Shown: one piece after another, positions 39,958 through 49,954 of the stretch
Position numbering within the stretch: position 1 is the first letter of the stretch
How the letters are laid out: each line of letters begins with the position of its first letter
Source: Mycobacterium sp. OAS707
GTDB taxonomy: Bacteria; Actinomycetota; Actinomycetes; Mycobacteriales; Mycobacteriaceae
Direction of reading: 5' to 3'
Assembly (NCBI RefSeq): GCF_014873705.1
Contig: NZ_JADBDS010000002.1
Span: 124,001 to 188,000 of the forward strand
Length of the DNA: 64,000 nt
The notes under the pieces: generated by a model
Told to the model about the DNA's origin: nothing
Seen by the model: the letters and a program-made list of their open reading frames with translations, nothing else
The model's database searches: none
Translations under genes and position numbers: made by a program

Positions 39958-41687
39958 CGGAATTGTCGCGGGCCCGCTACGCGGCGCTGTTCGGGCCGAC
40001 GACCGGCGACCGGATCAGGCTAGCCGACACCGACCTGTTGATCGAGATCACCGAGGACCGCAGCGGCGGCCCCGGCCTGGCAGGCGACGAGGCGGTGTTC
40101 GGCGGCGGCAAGGTTCTTCGCGAATCGATGGGCCAAGGCCGCGTCACCCGCGCCGACGGCGCCCCCGACACCGTCATCACCGGCGCGGTGATCCTCGACT
40201 ACTGGGGAATCATCAAGGCCGACATCGGCATTCGCGACGGACGCATCGTCGCGATCGGCAAGGCCGGCAATCCGGACATCATGGACGGCGTTCACCGCGA
40301 TCTGGTCGTCGGGCCGTCCACCGAGATCATCGCGGGCAACGGCCGCATCGTCACCGCGGGCGCCATCGACTGCCACGTGCACCTCATCTGTCCCCAGATC
40401 ATGGAGGAGGCGCTCGGCGGCGGGATCACCACGATCATCGCCGGCGGCACCGGCCCTGCCGAAGGCACCAAGGCGACCACCGTCACGCCAGGTTCCTGGC
40501 ACCTGGCCCGGATGCTCGAAGCGCTCGACTCGTGGCCACTGAACATCGCGCTCCTCGGCAAGGGAAATACCGTCAGTGCGGAATCGATGTGGGAGCAATT
40601 GCGCGGCGGCGCAGCGGGATTCAAGCTGCATGAGGATTGGGGGACGACGCCTGCTGCGATCGACGCATGCCTGACGGTTTCCGAATCGGCAGGCGTGCAG
40701 GTCAACATCCACACCGATACGCTGAACGAGGCGGGCTTCGTCGAAGACACGCTGGCCGCCATCAAGGGACGCTCGATACACGCCTACCACACCGAGGGCG
40801 CCGGCGGCGGCCACGCGCCCGACATCATCACAGTGGTCTCACATCACAACGTGCTGCCGAGTTCGACGAACCCGACCCGGCCGCACACCGTCAACACGCT
40901 CGACGAACACCTCGACATGCTGATGGTGTGCCACCACCTGAACCCCAGCGTCCCCGAGGATCTCGCGTTCGCCGAGAGCCGCATCCGGCCGTCGACCATC
41001 GCCGCCGAGGACCTGCTGCACGACATCGGCGCGATCTCGATGATCGGCAGCGACGCACAGGCGATGGGCCGCATCGGCGAGGTGGTGTTGCGCACGTGGC
41101 AGACCGCTCACGTGATGAAGCGCAGACGCGGCGCGCTCGAAGGGGATGCCTCCGGCGCAAAGGGAGCCGACAACAACCGGGCCCAGCGCTACGTCGCGAA
41201 GTACACGATCTGCCCGGCCATTGCCCACGGCCTCAACGATCACATCGGCTCGGTCGAGGTCGGCAAGCTCGCCGACCTGGTGCTGTGGGAGCCGGCGTTC
41301 TTCGGCGTGCGCCCGCACGCAGTGCTCAAGGGCGGCATGATCGCGTGGGCCGCAATGGGAGACGCCAACGCCTCGATCCCGACACCGCAGCCCGTGCTGC
41401 CGCGGCCGATGTTCGGTGCCGCACCTGCAGCGGCCGCCGCCACGTCGGTGCATTTCGTCGCACCACAGGCGCTCGAGGACGGATTGGCCGACCGGCTCGC
41501 CGTCAACCGGAAGCTGGTCGCGGTCTCTGATGTCCGCAAGATCGGTAAAGCCCAGATGCCGCGCAACGACGCGCTGCCGCGCATCGAGGTCGATCCCGAC
41601 ACGTTCACCGTGCGCATCGACGGCGATGTCTGGCAGGAGCAGCCGGCAGCCGAATTGCCCATGGCGCAAAGATATTTCCTGTTCTGA
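39954..41687 (+). CDS. ureC: Urease alpha (catalytic) subunit
   Basis: 577 residues. The nickel centre ligands are visible: HVHLICP (two His), the carbamylated Lys in [22 protein letters not shown] and the terminal Asp in [11 protein letters not shown]. The mobile-flap region has the active-site His and Cys in MVCHHLNPS. It hydrolyses urea to ammonia and carbamate. The first residues ([20 protein letters not shown]) fix the start at ATG 39954. The UreF start codon overlaps its stop. Confidence 0.98.
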   Translation: MTELSRARYAALFGPTTGDRIRLADTDLLIEITEDRSGGPGLAGDEAVFGGGKVLRESMGQGRVTRADGAPDTVITGAVILDYWGIIKADIGIRDGRIVAIGKAGNPDIMDGVHRDLVVGPSTEIIAGNGRIVTAGAIDCHVHLICPQIMEEALGGGITTIIAGGTGPAEGTKATTVTPGSWHLARMLEALDSWPLNIALLGKGNTVSAESMWEQLRGGAAGFKLHEDWGTTPAAIDACLTVSESAGVQVNIHTDTLNEAGFVEDTLAAIKGRSIHAYHTEGAGGGHAPDIITVVSHHNVLPSSTNPTRPHTVNTLDEHLDMLMVCHHLNPSVPEDLAFAESRIRPSTIAAEDLLHDIGAISMIGSDAQAMGRIGEVVLRTWQTAHVMKRRRGALEGDASGAKGADNNRAQRYVAKYTICPAIAHGLNDHIGSVEVGKLADLVLWEPAFFGVRPHAVLKGGMIAWAAMGDANASIPTPQPVLPRPMFGAAPAAAAATSVHFVAPQALEDGLADRLAVNRKLVAVSDVRKIGKAQMPRNDALPRIEVDPDTFTVRIDGDVWQEQPAAELPMAQRYFLF

Positions 41688-42322
41688 TGACCAACCTCTC
41701 GACGCTGCTGACGTTGACCGACTCGCGACTGCCGACCGGCGGGCACGTGCACTCCGGTGGTGTCGAAGAGGCGGTCAGCTCCGGGATCGTGGTCGACCTC
41801 GCGACACTGCGGGCCTACTTGAGCCGTCGCATCCGCACCGCCGGCCTGGTGACGGCGTCGCTGGCCGCCGCCGTGCATGCGGGCACCCTGACGATGTCCG
41901 ATGCCGACCGCGAAACCGATGCCCGTACACCGGCTCCGGCGGCGCGGCAGGCGTCGCGCGCACAGGGCCGCGGTCTCGCACGGCTGGCGCGGCGGGTGTG
42001 GCCAGACCATGACTGGCGCCCGCTGGGGACGACGCCGCACCTCGCCGTCGCCGCAGGCACGGTCGGCCACGCGGGCGGGCTGAACCCCGACCAGACCGCG
42101 CTTTCGGTCGTCTACACCACGATGACCGGCTCAGCGACGGCCGCACAGCGACTGCTCGCACTCGATCCCGCCGACGTCGCCGCGCTGACGTTCGAGCTGT
42201 CGCCGCTGTGCGAGGCAACCGCCGCCGAGGCCTGCAAGGAGCTTGCCGACCTGTCCGACCCGCTGCTCGACGTGCTGGCCCAGCGGCACAGCCAACGCGA
42301 GCGCCCACTATTTGTTTCGTGA
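41687..42322 (+). CDS. ureF: Urease accessory protein UreF
   Basis: 211 residues, helical. [20 protein letters not shown] at the N-terminus is the UreF hallmark. With UreG and UreD it loads nickel and CO2 into apo-urease, with UreF gating UreG GTPase. ATG 41687 shares its A with the ureC TGA. As is usual in mycobacteria, there is no UreE in the cluster, and no nickel permease follows. Confidence 0.93.
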   Translation: MTNLSTLLTLTDSRLPTGGHVHSGGVEEAVSSGIVVDLATLRAYLSRRIRTAGLVTASLAAAVHAGTLTMSDADRETDARTPAPAARQASRAQGRGLARLARRVWPDHDWRPLGTTPHLAVAAGTVGHAGGLNPDQTALSVVYTTMTGSATAAQRLLALDPADVAALTFELSPLCEATAAEACKELADLSDPLLDVLAQRHSQRERPLFVS

Positions 42323-42341
42323 AAGGCACTGGATCTTCGAT

Positions 42342-43019
42342 ATGCCACCGCATTACCTCGACGGCGAACCCCACGCACACACCGCGCGTCCGCGCCGCCA
42401 GCGGCAGCCGGGCGAACCGCTGCGCATCGGCGTCGGCGGTCCCGTCGGCTCCGGCAAGACCGCGCTCGTGGCGGCGCTGTGCAGGCAGCTGCGCGACGAG
42501 CTGTCGCTCGCGGTGTTGACCAACGACATCTACACCACCGAGGACGCCGACTTCCTGCGCCGCCACGCCGTGCTGGCCGACGAGCGGATCGCCGCGGTGC
42601 AGACGGGCGGCTGCCCGCACACCGCTATCCGCGACGACATCACCGCCAACCTCGACGCGATCGACGACTTGATCGCGCGCAATGACCGCCTCGACCTGAT
42701 CCTGGTGGAATCCGGCGGCGACAACCTGACGGCCACGTTCTCCTCGGGTCTGGTCGACGTGCAGATCTTCGTCATCGACGTCGCGGGCGGCGACAAGGTG
42801 CCGCGCAAGGGCGGGCCAGGGGTCACCTTCTCGGATCTGTTGGTAGTCAACAAGACCGACCTGGCGCCGCTGGTCGGCGCCGACCTCGACGTCATGCGCC
42901 GTGACGCGGCCAAGGTCCGCGGCGAGCGGCCGACGGCTTTGATCTCGTTGACGGAAGACCCCGCCGCGAGCGCGGTGCTGGCGTGGGTGCGCGAACAGCT
43001 ATGCGTTCCGACGTCCTGA
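42342..43019 (+). CDS. ureG: Urease accessory GTPase UreG
   Basis: 225 residues. The P-loop is [12 protein letters not shown] near residue 32, followed by [12 protein letters not shown], the metal-binding [13 protein letters not shown] (CPH motif), [13 protein letters not shown] and the base-specificity NKTD. The N-terminus is moderately His-rich ([12 protein letters not shown]), which may partly stand in for the missing UreE as nickel store. It hydrolyses GTP to drive nickel insertion. The gene overlaps ureD by 19 bases. Confidence 0.96.
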   Translation: MPPHYLDGEPHAHTARPRRQRQPGEPLRIGVGGPVGSGKTALVAALCRQLRDELSLAVLTNDIYTTEDADFLRRHAVLADERIAAVQTGGCPHTAIRDDITANLDAIDDLIARNDRLDLILVESGGDNLTATFSSGLVDVQIFVIDVAGGDKVPRKGGPGVTFSDLLVVNKTDLAPLVGADLDVMRRDAAKVRGERPTALISLTEDPAASAVLAWVREQLCVPTS

Positions 43020-43627
43020 TCGTCGCGCAGCGCGACCGCGCGCCGCGCATCGAATGCGGGGGAGGACTCGCGGCCCGCCGCACCGAACCCGATACCGTGC
43101 ACCTGGTTTCGGCGGCGGCCACCCCGCTTGGCGGCGACGCGATCCACGTCCGGGTCGTGGTGGAAGAGGGCGCGCGACTGCGGGTGCGCACGGCAGCGGC
43201 GACGATCACGCTGCCGGGATCGGCGACGCCGGAGTCGCATGCGTTCTGGACCCTCGAAGTGGCGGGCGATCTCGACCTCGACCCGCAGCCGACCGTCGTC
43301 GCAGCCACGTCGCGTCATTTCACCTCGACCCGACTCGAGCTGGCCGCATCGGGCCGGATCCGCCTGCGCGAGCGCATCCAGATCGGCAGATCCGATGAGC
43401 GGCAAGGCTTTTGGTCCAGCTCGTTACACGCCGATGTGGACGGCTGTCCGTTGTTACGGCATCGCATCGAGCTTGGTCACGGCGCAGTGGCCGACGACGC
43501 ACTGGGCACGCCGATGGCATGCATCAGCGAATTCCACTATCCGGACAGCGACGTGCAGACCGAAGGGGTTGCGCTGGCGCTGGCTGGCGGGGGCTGCCTG
43601 TCGACCTGGCAGGGCGAGCGGCTCTAA
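43001..43627 (+). CDS. ureD: Urease accessory protein UreD
   Basis: 208 residues from ATG 43001, inside the end of ureG; GTG 42983 is the alternative. It is the short actinobacterial Ure[34 protein letters not shown] and [13 protein letters not shown]. UreD is the scaffold that binds apo-urease and passes nickel from UreG. It ends in a CTAA shared with the convergent ndh gene, so urease and ndh transcripts overlap at their 3' ends. Confidence 0.9.
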   Translation: MRSDVLIVAQRDRAPRIECGGGLAARRTEPDTVHLVSAAATPLGGDAIHVRVVVEEGARLRVRTAAATITLPGSATPESHAFWTLEVAGDLDLDPQPTVVAATSRHFTSTRLELAASGRIRLRERIQIGRSDERQGFWSSSLHADVDGCPLLRHRIELGHGAVADDALGTPMACISEFHYPDSDVQTEGVALALAGGGCLSTWQGERL

Positions 43628-44994
43628 CTGGCCGCCTTCTCCTTGTCCTGCACGGACGCCGCTATCTCCTGCAGCTCTTCGATCCTGGTGCGCGCGTAGG
43701 CCTGCTGCTCGGTGATGGTCAGGTTGCCGCGCGCCGTCGACAGGAACGTCACGGTCCACGACAGCAGCGTGGTGATCTTGGTCTTGAATCCGACGAGGTA
43801 GACCAGGTGCAGCACCAGCCACGCGAGCCACGCGATGAAACCACCGAATTCCAGCGGACCGACCTTGGCAACCGCGGAGAACCGCGACACCGTCGCCATC
43901 GAGCCCTTGTCGAAGTATTGGAACGGTTCGCGCTGCGTCCGGTCGGCGCCCTTCAGCTCGGCCTTGATGGCCTTCGCCGCGTACTTGGCGCCCTGAATCG
44001 CGCCCTGCGCCATGCCGGGCACCCCTTCGACAGCCGCCATATCACCGACGACGAAGACATTCGGGTAGCCCGGGATAGTCAAGTCCGGCAGCACCTTGAC
44101 GCGCCCGGCGCGGTCCAACTCCACCTCGGACTGCTCGGCGAGGTCGCGACCGAGCGGGCTGGCAGACACACCGGCTGACCAGACCTTCGTCGAGGACTCG
44201 ATGCGGCGAATGCCGTTGGCATCCTTGACCGTGATGCCGTTGCGGTCCACATCGGTGACCATCGCGCCGAGCTGAATCTCGACACCCATCTTCTCCAGCC
44301 GGGCCTTGGCCTTGTTGCCCAGCTTCTCGCCCATCGGCGGCAGCACCGCGGGTGCGGCATCGAGCAGGATCACCCGTGCCTGCGTCGAATCGATATGGCG
44401 GAAAGCCCCTTTGAGCGTGTGGTCGGCGAGTTCGGCGATCTGCCCGGCCATCTCGACACCGGTGGGACCGGCGCCGACAACGGTGAATGTCAGCAGCTTC
44501 TCGCGCCGGGCGGGATCGCTGGAACGCTCCGCCTGTTCGAACGCGCCAAGGATGCGGCCGCGCAGTTCGAGCGCATCGTCGACGGTCTTCATCCCGGGCG
44601 CCCACTCCGCGAAGTGGTCGTTACCGAAGTAGGACTGGCCCGCCCCGGCCGCGATGATCAGCGTGTCGTAGGGCGTGACGTAGTCGTGGCCGAGCAGCTC
44701 GGACTTGACCGTCTTGTTGGCCAGGTCGATGTGCGTGACGTTGCCCAGCAGCACCTGGACGTTCTTCTGCTTGCGCAGGATGATCCGGGTGGGCGGGGCG
44801 ATCTCGCCCGACGAGATGATGCCGGTGGCCACCTGGTACAGCAGCGGCTGGAACAGGTGATGCGTGGTCCTGGCGATCATCTTGATGTCGACGTCGGCGC
44901 GCTTGAGTGCCTTGGCGGCGTTCAGCCCTCCGAACCCCGAACCGATGATCACGACCTTGTGTCGATCAGTTGCAGTGGCTCCGGGATGGCTCAT
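43624..44994 (-). CDS. ndh: Type II NADH dehydrogenase (NDH-2)
   Basis: 456 residues. There are two dinucleotide-binding motifs: VVIIGSGFGGLNAAKALK (FAD) and FTVVGAGPTGVEMAGQIA (NADH, near residue 170). Typical NDH-2 segments are RTTHHLFQPLLYQVATG, GDMAAVEGVPGMAQGAIQGAKYAA and a C-terminal amphipathic and hydrophobic region (FIAWLAWLVLHLVYLVGF) that holds it to the membrane. It passes electrons from NADH to menaquinone without pumping protons. TATAAC on the minus strand (45029-45024) is a -10 candidate with a short leader and GAGGAG before the ATG. Confidence 0.95.
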   Translation of the reverse strand: MSHPGATATDRHKVVIIGSGFGGLNAAKALKRADVDIKMIARTTHHLFQPLLYQVATGIISSGEIAPPTRIILRKQKNVQVLLGNVTHIDLANKTVKSELLGHDYVTPYDTLIIAAGAGQSYFGNDHFAEWAPGMKTVDDALELRGRILGAFEQAERSSDPARREKLLTFTVVGAGPTGVEMAGQIAELADHTLKGAFRHIDSTQARVILLDAAPAVLPPMGEKLGNKAKARLEKMGVEIQLGAMVTDVDRNGITVKDANGIRRIESSTKVWSAGVSASPLGRDLAEQSEVELDRAGRVKVLPDLTIPGYPNVFVVGDMAAVEGVPGMAQGAIQGAKYAAKAIKAELKGADRTQREPFQYFDKGSMATVSRFSAVAKVGPLEFGGFIAWLAWLVLHLVYLVGFKTKITTLLSWTVTFLSTARGNLTITEQQAYARTRIEELQEIAASVQDKEKAAS

Positions 44995-45092
44995 TTTGGG
45001 CTCCTCGACGGACTACACGTGCAGTTATACAGACACTACGGTAGCCGCCCCGCATCCCCACAAAACGGTGAGATTTGCCACCCCGCCCGGGA

Positions 45093-46019
45093 TTACCCGA
45101 GCAGCGGCTTCAACTTCTCGGCCACCGCCGTGATGCCGCCGGGCTGGTAGCCGTTCAGGCTCGTCACCGGGCTGAGGACGACCCCGTCGACACCCGCGTC
45201 GATGACCTTGGACTGAATCTGGTCGGCCACCGACTCTGCGCTGCCCACCGCTGCACGGTCCTTGAAGTCGTCCGGTACCAGATCGGGACCGACCTTCTCA
45301 TCGATGACCGCCATCACCAGCATGCTGGTTTCCAGGGTCGACGGGTCGCGGCCGATCTCCTCGCAGCGCTCCTTGACCACGGCGACTTTGCGCGGCAGCT
45401 CGCTGAACCCGGCGATGATGTTCAGGTGGTCGAAGTACTTGGCCGCCAATGGAATTGTCTTCTTCTCGCCGCTGCCGCCGATCATCAGTGGGATGTGGTC
45501 ACGGAACCGCGGCTCGGCCATCGCCTCCTTGGTGCGGTAGTAGCGGCCCTCGAAGGTCGGCCGCTCGCCTTTGAGCATCGGCAGGATGATCTGCAGTGCC
45601 TCATCGAGCTTGTTGAAGCGGTCGGTGAAGGTGCCGAACTCGTATCCGAGCGAGTCGTGCTCGAGTTCGAACCACCCGGTGCCGATGCCGAGAATGGCGC
45701 GGCCCTGGCTCGCCACGTCCAGCGTGGTGATCGCCTTGGCCAGCAGCGTCGGGTTGCGGTAGGTGTTGCCGGTGACGAGCGTGCCGAGTTGGACGTTCTT
45801 GGTGACGGTAGCCAGCCCGCCGAGGGTGGTGTACGCCTCGAGCATCGGCTGATCAGGCGTGCCGAGACCGGGCAGCTGATAGAAGTGGTCCATCACGAAG
45901 ACGGAGTCGAAGCCGGCCGCGTCGGCTTCTTGCGCCTGGGCGATGACGGTCGGGAAGAGCTGTTCGACGCCGGTGCCGTAGGAGAAGTTGGGGATCTGAA
46001 GTCCGAGTTTGATGGTCAC
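45093..46019 (-). CDS. LLM-class, probably F420-dependent oxidoreductase (Rv1855c type)
   Basis: 308 residues from GTG 46019 (VTIKLGLQIPNFSYG), with GAAGG upstream. It is a luciferase-like TIM barrel with SVFVMDHFYQLP, TLVTGNTYRNPTLLAK, the TLDVASQGRAILGIGTGWFE signature and IPLMIGGSGEKKTIPLAAKY. The GTGW and SGEKKT stretches are characteristic of mycobacterial F420 enzymes of this branch. The substrate is unknown. It lies between ndh and the SDR gene on the same strand. Confidence 0.87.
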   Translation of the reverse strand: MTIKLGLQIPNFSYGTGVEQLFPTVIAQAQEADAAGFDSVFVMDHFYQLPGLGTPDQPMLEAYTTLGGLATVTKNVQLGTLVTGNTYRNPTLLAKAITTLDVASQGRAILGIGTGWFELEHDSLGYEFGTFTDRFNKLDEALQIILPMLKGERPTFEGRYYRTKEAMAEPRFRDHIPLMIGGSGEKKTIPLAAKYFDHLNIIAGFSELPRKVAVVKERCEEIGRDPSTLETSMLVMAVIDEKVGPDLVPDDFKDRAAVGSAESVADQIQSKVIDAGVDGVVLSPVTSLNGYQPGGITAVAEKLKPLLG

Positions 46020-46085
46020 GCCTTCACGCAACCACAATTAAGCGGGGCGGTCACCCCGTTTAGCTTCGGGCGAACGAGGGAATAT

Positions 46086-46757
46086 TCAGCCGAACTGTGC
46101 CAGCGCGCCGTGACTGACGTGCAGTGTCTGGCCGGTGATGTGCCGCGCAGCAGGGGTGGTCAGGAACAACGCCAGCCGGGCGATCTCCTCGGCGACCGGA
46201 GCCGGGGTGCGGGAGAGGCCGTCGTAGCCGGGCTCGGCGTTGCGTCCGGAGGCCACCGCGTTGACGGTGATCCCGCGGGTGCCGAAGTGCGTGGCCTGGC
46301 CCGCGGTCCAATCGGAAATCGCGGCCTTCACCGCGGCCTCGGCGCTGCCCTCGCGGGGCTGCTCGGGGATGACGTTGACGATCGACCCGCCGGAACGCAG
46401 GTGATCGCCGAGGATCTGCACAGTCAGCACCGCAGACAACGCGGTCGCGTCGAGGGTGTTCCGCCACGCCGCGGCCAGGTCGGCCAGCGTGTAGGTGCGC
46501 GGATCGCCTGCGTCGAAGCGCGGCGCAGGCACGTTCACGATGGTGTCGAGGTGGTGGGGGAACTGGCTGCGCGCCTCTTCGAGGCTGGCCGGGTCGGTGT
46601 TGTCGAACACGATCGCGTCGACGTCGAGCTCCTTGGCGGCGACCTCGAGATCGTCGCGGCGGGCGCCTGCAATCACGACTCGGTGGCCCGCGTCGCGGAA
46701 GCCCTCCGCGACCGTGCGCCCAAGATCGGTATCGCCGCCGGTGACGAGCACCTCCAT
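46086..46757 (-). CDS. Atypical SDR-fold protein (Rv1856c type)
   Basis: 223 residues from ATG 46757, with GGAGG 8 bases upstream. The nucleotide loop reads VTGGDTDLG, in which the middle Gly of TGxxxGxG is Asp. The catalytic YxxxK region reads EAAVK, so the Tyr is replaced by Glu while Lys is kept. ITVNAVASG, LALFLTTPAARHITGQTLHVSHG and NVIPEQPREG confirm the SDR fold. Loss of the catalytic Tyr argues against ordinary dehydrogenase activity; it may bind a nucleotide as a regulator. Confidence 0.8.
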   Translation of the reverse strand: MEVLVTGGDTDLGRTVAEGFRDAGHRVVIAGARRDDLEVAAKELDVDAIVFDNTDPASLEEARSQFPHHLDTIVNVPAPRFDAGDPRTYTLADLAAAWRNTLDATALSAVLTVQILGDHLRSGGSIVNVIPEQPREGSAEAAVKAAISDWTAGQATHFGTRGITVNAVASGRNAEPGYDGLSRTPAPVAEEIARLALFLTTPAARHITGQTLHVSHGALAQFG

Positions 46758-46885
46758 CACAAGGACCTCCCTGCCTTCGTTCAACGCTGAACCCCAGCGA
46801 TCCTGGCTCATGTTACTGGACAGTAGCTAGGGCGTGAAATTCGACACGACAACAGTTCGGTGTACGTGTCATAGGGTCGGGATTT

Positions 46886-47665
46886 GTGCTGCCCCGCTGG
46901 ATATACGTCCCCGCGGCGATGGGCGCGCTGTTCGTGGTCGTGCCATTGATCGCGGTCGCCGCCAAGGTCGATTGGCCGCGCTTCTGGTCGCTGATCTCCA
47001 GCGAGTCGTCGACCACGGCGCTGCTGCTCAGCCTGAAGACCGCGGCGGCCAGCACGCTGCTGTGCCTGCTGCTCGGCGTGCCGATGGCGCTGGTGCTGGC
47101 GCGCAGCAATGCCCGCGTGGTTCGGATCGCCAGGCCGCTGATCCTGTTGCCGCTAGTGCTGCCGCCGGTGGTCGGGGGGATCGCGCTGCTGTATGCGTTC
47201 GGCAGGCTCGGGCTGCTCGGCGAGTATCTCGACGCCGCGGGCATTCAGATTGCGTTCACCACGACGGCGGTGGTGCTCGCGCAGACGTTTGTCTCGCTGC
47301 CGTTCCTGGTCATCGCGTTGGAAGGTGCCGCCCGCACGGCGGGAGCCGACTACGAGCTGGTCGCCGCGACGCTCGGGGCCAAGCCGACGACGGTGTGGTG
47401 GCGGGTATCGCTGCCGCTGTTGGCGCCAGGGCTCATCTCCGGTGCAGTGCTGGCGTTTGCGCGGTCGCTGGGGGAGTTCGGTGCGACGCTGACCTTCGCC
47501 GGTTCCCGTGAGGGTGTCACTCGCACACTGCCTTTGGAGATCTATCTGCAGCGCGAGAGCGACGCCGACGCCGCGGTTGCGTTGTCCCTGCTTCTGGTCG
47601 CAGTCGCCGCGGTCGTCGTCGTCGGACTGGGCAGTCGCCGCCTGCGGGGCGCCGATGCCTGGTAG
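46886..47665 (+). CDS. modB: Molybdate ABC transporter permease
   Basis: 259 residues with five to six membrane segments and the EAA loop [21 protein letters not shown], then [32 protein letters not shown], which is typical of ModB/CysU permeases. It is followed after 6 bases by modC. The periplasmic binding protein gene modA, which precedes modB in M. tuberculosis, is missing here; the 128-base upstream gap holds only a promoter. TAGGGT (46872-46877) ends 8 bases before GTG 46886, so the message is probably leaderless. Confidence 0.92.
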   Translation: MLPRWIYVPAAMGALFVVVPLIAVAAKVDWPRFWSLISSESSTTALLLSLKTAAASTLLCLLLGVPMALVLARSNARVVRIARPLILLPLVLPPVVGGIALLYAFGRLGLLGEYLDAAGIQIAFTTTAVVLAQTFVSLPFLVIALEGAARTAGADYELVAATLGAKPTTVWWRVSLPLLAPGLISGAVLAFARSLGEFGATLTFAGSREGVTRTLPLEIYLQRESDADAAVALSLLLVAVAAVVVVGLGSRRLRGADAW

Positions 47666-47671
47666 CCGACG

Positions 47672-48730
47672 ATGACCGGGGTTGCGTTGCGGGCAGTCGT
47701 CGAAAGCCGCGGTGTGGACCTCGAATTCGACGTCGCCGCCGGCGAAGTGCTGGCCGTGCTCGGGCCGAACGGGTCGGGCAAGTCGACGGCGCTGCATGTG
47801 ATCGCCGGCCTGGTGCGGCCCGACCGCGGGGAAGTGCGCGTCGGCCAGCGCGTGCTGACCGACACCGCGACCGGTGTACACGTGCCGACCCACGACCGCC
47901 GCGTCGGTCTGCTGCTGCAGGACGCGTTGTTGTTTCCCCATCTGACCGTCACCGGCAACGTCGCGTTCGCCCCCCGCAGTTCCCGTGCCGCCGCGGCACA
48001 TTGGCTCGCCGAGGTCGACGCGGCCGAACTCGCCGACCGGATGCCGAGGCAGTTGTCGGGCGGACAGGCTCAGCGGGTGGCATTGGCGCGGGCGCTGGCC
48101 GCAGAACCCGACGTGTTGCTGCTCGATGAACCGCTGGCGGGCCTCGACGTCGCGGCGGCCACCGCGATGCGCAAAGTGCTGCGCCGCATGCTGGCCCGTG
48201 ACGGCCGATCTGCCGTTCTGATCACCCACGACCTGCTCGACGTGCTCACCCTCGCGGATCGGGTACTCGTGCTCGGGGCCGGCCGGATTGTCGAGAGTGG
48301 TTCGGCTGCAACGATTTTGGCTACCCCGCGGAGCCGGTTCGGCGCGCGCTTCGCTGGCGTCAACCTCGTCGGCGGCACCGCGAACGCCGACGGCGTACTG
48401 ACGACGCAGTGGGGGACCTCCTGGCATGGCAGCCCGGGGCCGGACCTGGGGGCCGGTGAATCGGCGGTGGCGTTGTTCAACCCTGCCGCCGTCGCCGTAT
48501 ACCGCGACAAGCCGCATGGCAGTCCGCGCAACACCGTCGAGGTGACGGTCGCCGAACTCGACAGTCGTGGTGCGGTGATTCGCGTACGCGCCGACGAGCA
48601 ACCTGACGGCGCTCCGGGCCTGGCCGCCGACATCACCGCCGAATCGGCGGCCGAGTTACGTCTGGTGCCGGGCGATCGCGTTTACTTCTCGGTGAAGGCT
48701 CAGGAGGTCACCGTGCATCCGGGCCCGTAA
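47672..48730 (+). CDS. modC: Molybdate ABC transporter ATPase
   Basis: 352 residues. Walker A is LGPNGSGKSTALH near residue 32, the signature LSGGQAQRVALARALA near 128 and Walker B VLLLDEPLAGLD. The C-terminal 110 residues include a TOBE/MOP-like molybdate-binding segment (VEVTVAELDSRGAVIRVRAD), which senses cytoplasmic oxyanion. It drives ModB. The supplying ModA must be encoded elsewhere, or the transporter uses another binding protein. Confidence 0.92.
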   Translation: MTGVALRAVVESRGVDLEFDVAAGEVLAVLGPNGSGKSTALHVIAGLVRPDRGEVRVGQRVLTDTATGVHVPTHDRRVGLLLQDALLFPHLTVTGNVAFAPRSSRAAAAHWLAEVDAAELADRMPRQLSGGQAQRVALARALAAEPDVLLLDEPLAGLDVAAATAMRKVLRRMLARDGRSAVLITHDLLDVLTLADRVLVLGAGRIVESGSAATILATPRSRFGARFAGVNLVGGTANADGVLTTQWGTSWHGSPGPDLGAGESAVALFNPAAVAVYRDKPHGSPRNTVEVTVAELDSRGAVIRVRADEQPDGAPGLAADITAESAAELRLVPGDRVYFSVKAQEVTVHPGP

Positions 48731-48802
48731 CGGACCGGCTGGCGGGCGCGATCAAAACGTTGCGAATCGGCCACAAAACCGGGGGCATCAGTGAGAACAC
48801 AC

Positions 48803-48824
48803 GCCCCGCGCGACGCGCGGGGGC
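48803..48824 (+). terminator. Intrinsic hairpin after modC
   Basis: CCCCGCGC (48804-48811) and GCGCGGGG (48815-48822) pair perfectly around GAC. There is no U-run, as is common in mycobacterial terminators. It separates modC from the AT-rich apa promoter region. Confidence 0.6.
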
Positions 48825-48922
48825 CTCGCCATGCCAGCAATCATCTGAAATAGGTTCTCTCAGTAACTATTTGATATACAGCAATCTTTCAGCTGAGCAC
48901 TTTTTGAGCAACTCGCACTTGC

Positions 48923-48946
48923 GTCACGGCCGTAACACGGTAGTTT
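48923..48946 (+). promoter_or_regulatory. Leaderless apa promoter with a GTCAC/GTAAC repeat
   Basis: TAGTTT (48941-48946) ends 7 bases before ATG 48954. Upstream, GTCAC (48923-48927) and GTAAC (48932-48936) form a direct repeat 9 bases apart, similar to MtrA-binding repeats of mycobacteria (by memory, weak). The preceding 65 bases are much richer in A and T than the surroundings. Confidence 0.5.
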
Positions 48947-48953
48947 CTTCCAC

Positions 48954-49934
48954 ATGCTTGAGCCGGAACACCGCAAGGGCCTCTCGAAGACACTGGCGAT
49001 CGCTGCGCTGACCGGTGCCTCCGTGGTGGTGCTGTCACTGCCGTCGGTGGCCAATGCCGATCCGACGACGCCGCCTCCGCCGCCACCGCCCTCGGGCAAT
49101 ACGTTCCTCAACGGTCCGCCTCCGGAGGCGCCTGCGCCGCCGCCGCCCGCCGATCCCAACGCACCTCCGCCACCGCCCGCTGATCCCAATGCGCCGCCGC
49201 CGGATCCGAACGCGCCGGCGCCGGCGCCCGCTCCGCCGCCGGAGCCGGGTCGGGTCAACAACTCAGCAGGCGGCTTCAGCTATGTGGTGCCTGCGGGCTG
49301 GAAGGTGGCCGACGCCACCCAGCTGTCCTACGGGCAGGCACTGTTGAACAAGATCCCGCCGCCGGAGGCAGCCCCCGGTCCGAACGGGCAGCCGGCACAA
49401 CCGCCCAGCGACACCAGCGTGCTGCTCGGCCGGCTTGACCTGAAGCTGTTCGCGGGCGCGGAGACGGACAACACGAAGGCAGCCCAGCGGCTCGCATCCG
49501 ACATGGGTGAGTTCTTCATGCCGTTCCCCGGCACGCGCGTCAACCAGCAGACCGTTCCGCTCAACGCGGGCGGCATGGACGGCGTTGCGTCGTACTACGA
49601 GGTGAAGTTCACCGACGCGAACAAGCCGGTCGGCCAGATCTGGGCGGGCGTCGTCGGAGCACCGACCGCGCCCGGCACACCGCGCGGACAGCGTGCCCCT
49701 GAGCGCTGGTTCGTGGTCTGGCTCGGCACCGCCAACAATCCGGTGCCGAAGGACCAGGCCGTGACGCTGGCTCAGTCGATCCGGCCCTACACCGCGCCGC
49801 CACCGCCGCCGCCGGACCCGAACGCGCCTCCGCCACCCGCGGGCGGTACCAACACGCCTGGGCAGAATCCGAACGTCGGCGTGCCGGTCCCGGTCGACCC
49901 GAACAGTGCGCCCGGGATGATGCCTGCGGGCTAA
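48954..49934 (+). CDS. apa: Alanine-proline-rich secreted protein Apa (fibronectin-attachment protein)
   Basis: 326 residues. The signal peptide is residues 1 to about 35 (LAIAALTGASVVVLSLPSVA, cleaved after ANA). A Pro/Ala-rich region (about 37-100, repeats of PPPPADPNAP) follows, then the Apa domain beginning FSYVVPAGWKVADATQLSYG, with FFMPFPGTRVNQQTVPLNAGG and RWFVVWLGT. A second Pro-rich tail (PPPPPPDPNAPPPPA) ends the protein. In pathogens it is mannosylated and binds fibronectin and lectins. It is exported by the Sec route and partly retained on the surface. Confidence 0.95.
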   Translation: MLEPEHRKGLSKTLAIAALTGASVVVLSLPSVANADPTTPPPPPPPSGNTFLNGPPPEAPAPPPPADPNAPPPPPADPNAPPPDPNAPAPAPAPPPEPGRVNNSAGGFSYVVPAGWKVADATQLSYGQALLNKIPPPEAAPGPNGQPAQPPSDTSVLLGRLDLKLFAGAETDNTKAAQRLASDMGEFFMPFPGTRVNQQTVPLNAGGMDGVASYYEVKFTDANKPVGQIWAGVVGAPTAPGTPRGQRAPERWFVVWLGTANNPVPKDQAVTLAQSIRPYTAPPPPPPDPNAPPPPAGGTNTPGQNPNVGVPVPVDPNSAPGMMPAG

Positions 49935-49954
49935 GCGCTAGCGGCGGTCGGCTG

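Noticed and set aside
49135..49240. Pro/Ala repeats in apa as a DNA repeat or CRISPR-like array
   Set aside because: The repetition comes from PADPNAPPP protein repeats in frame; there are no spacers.
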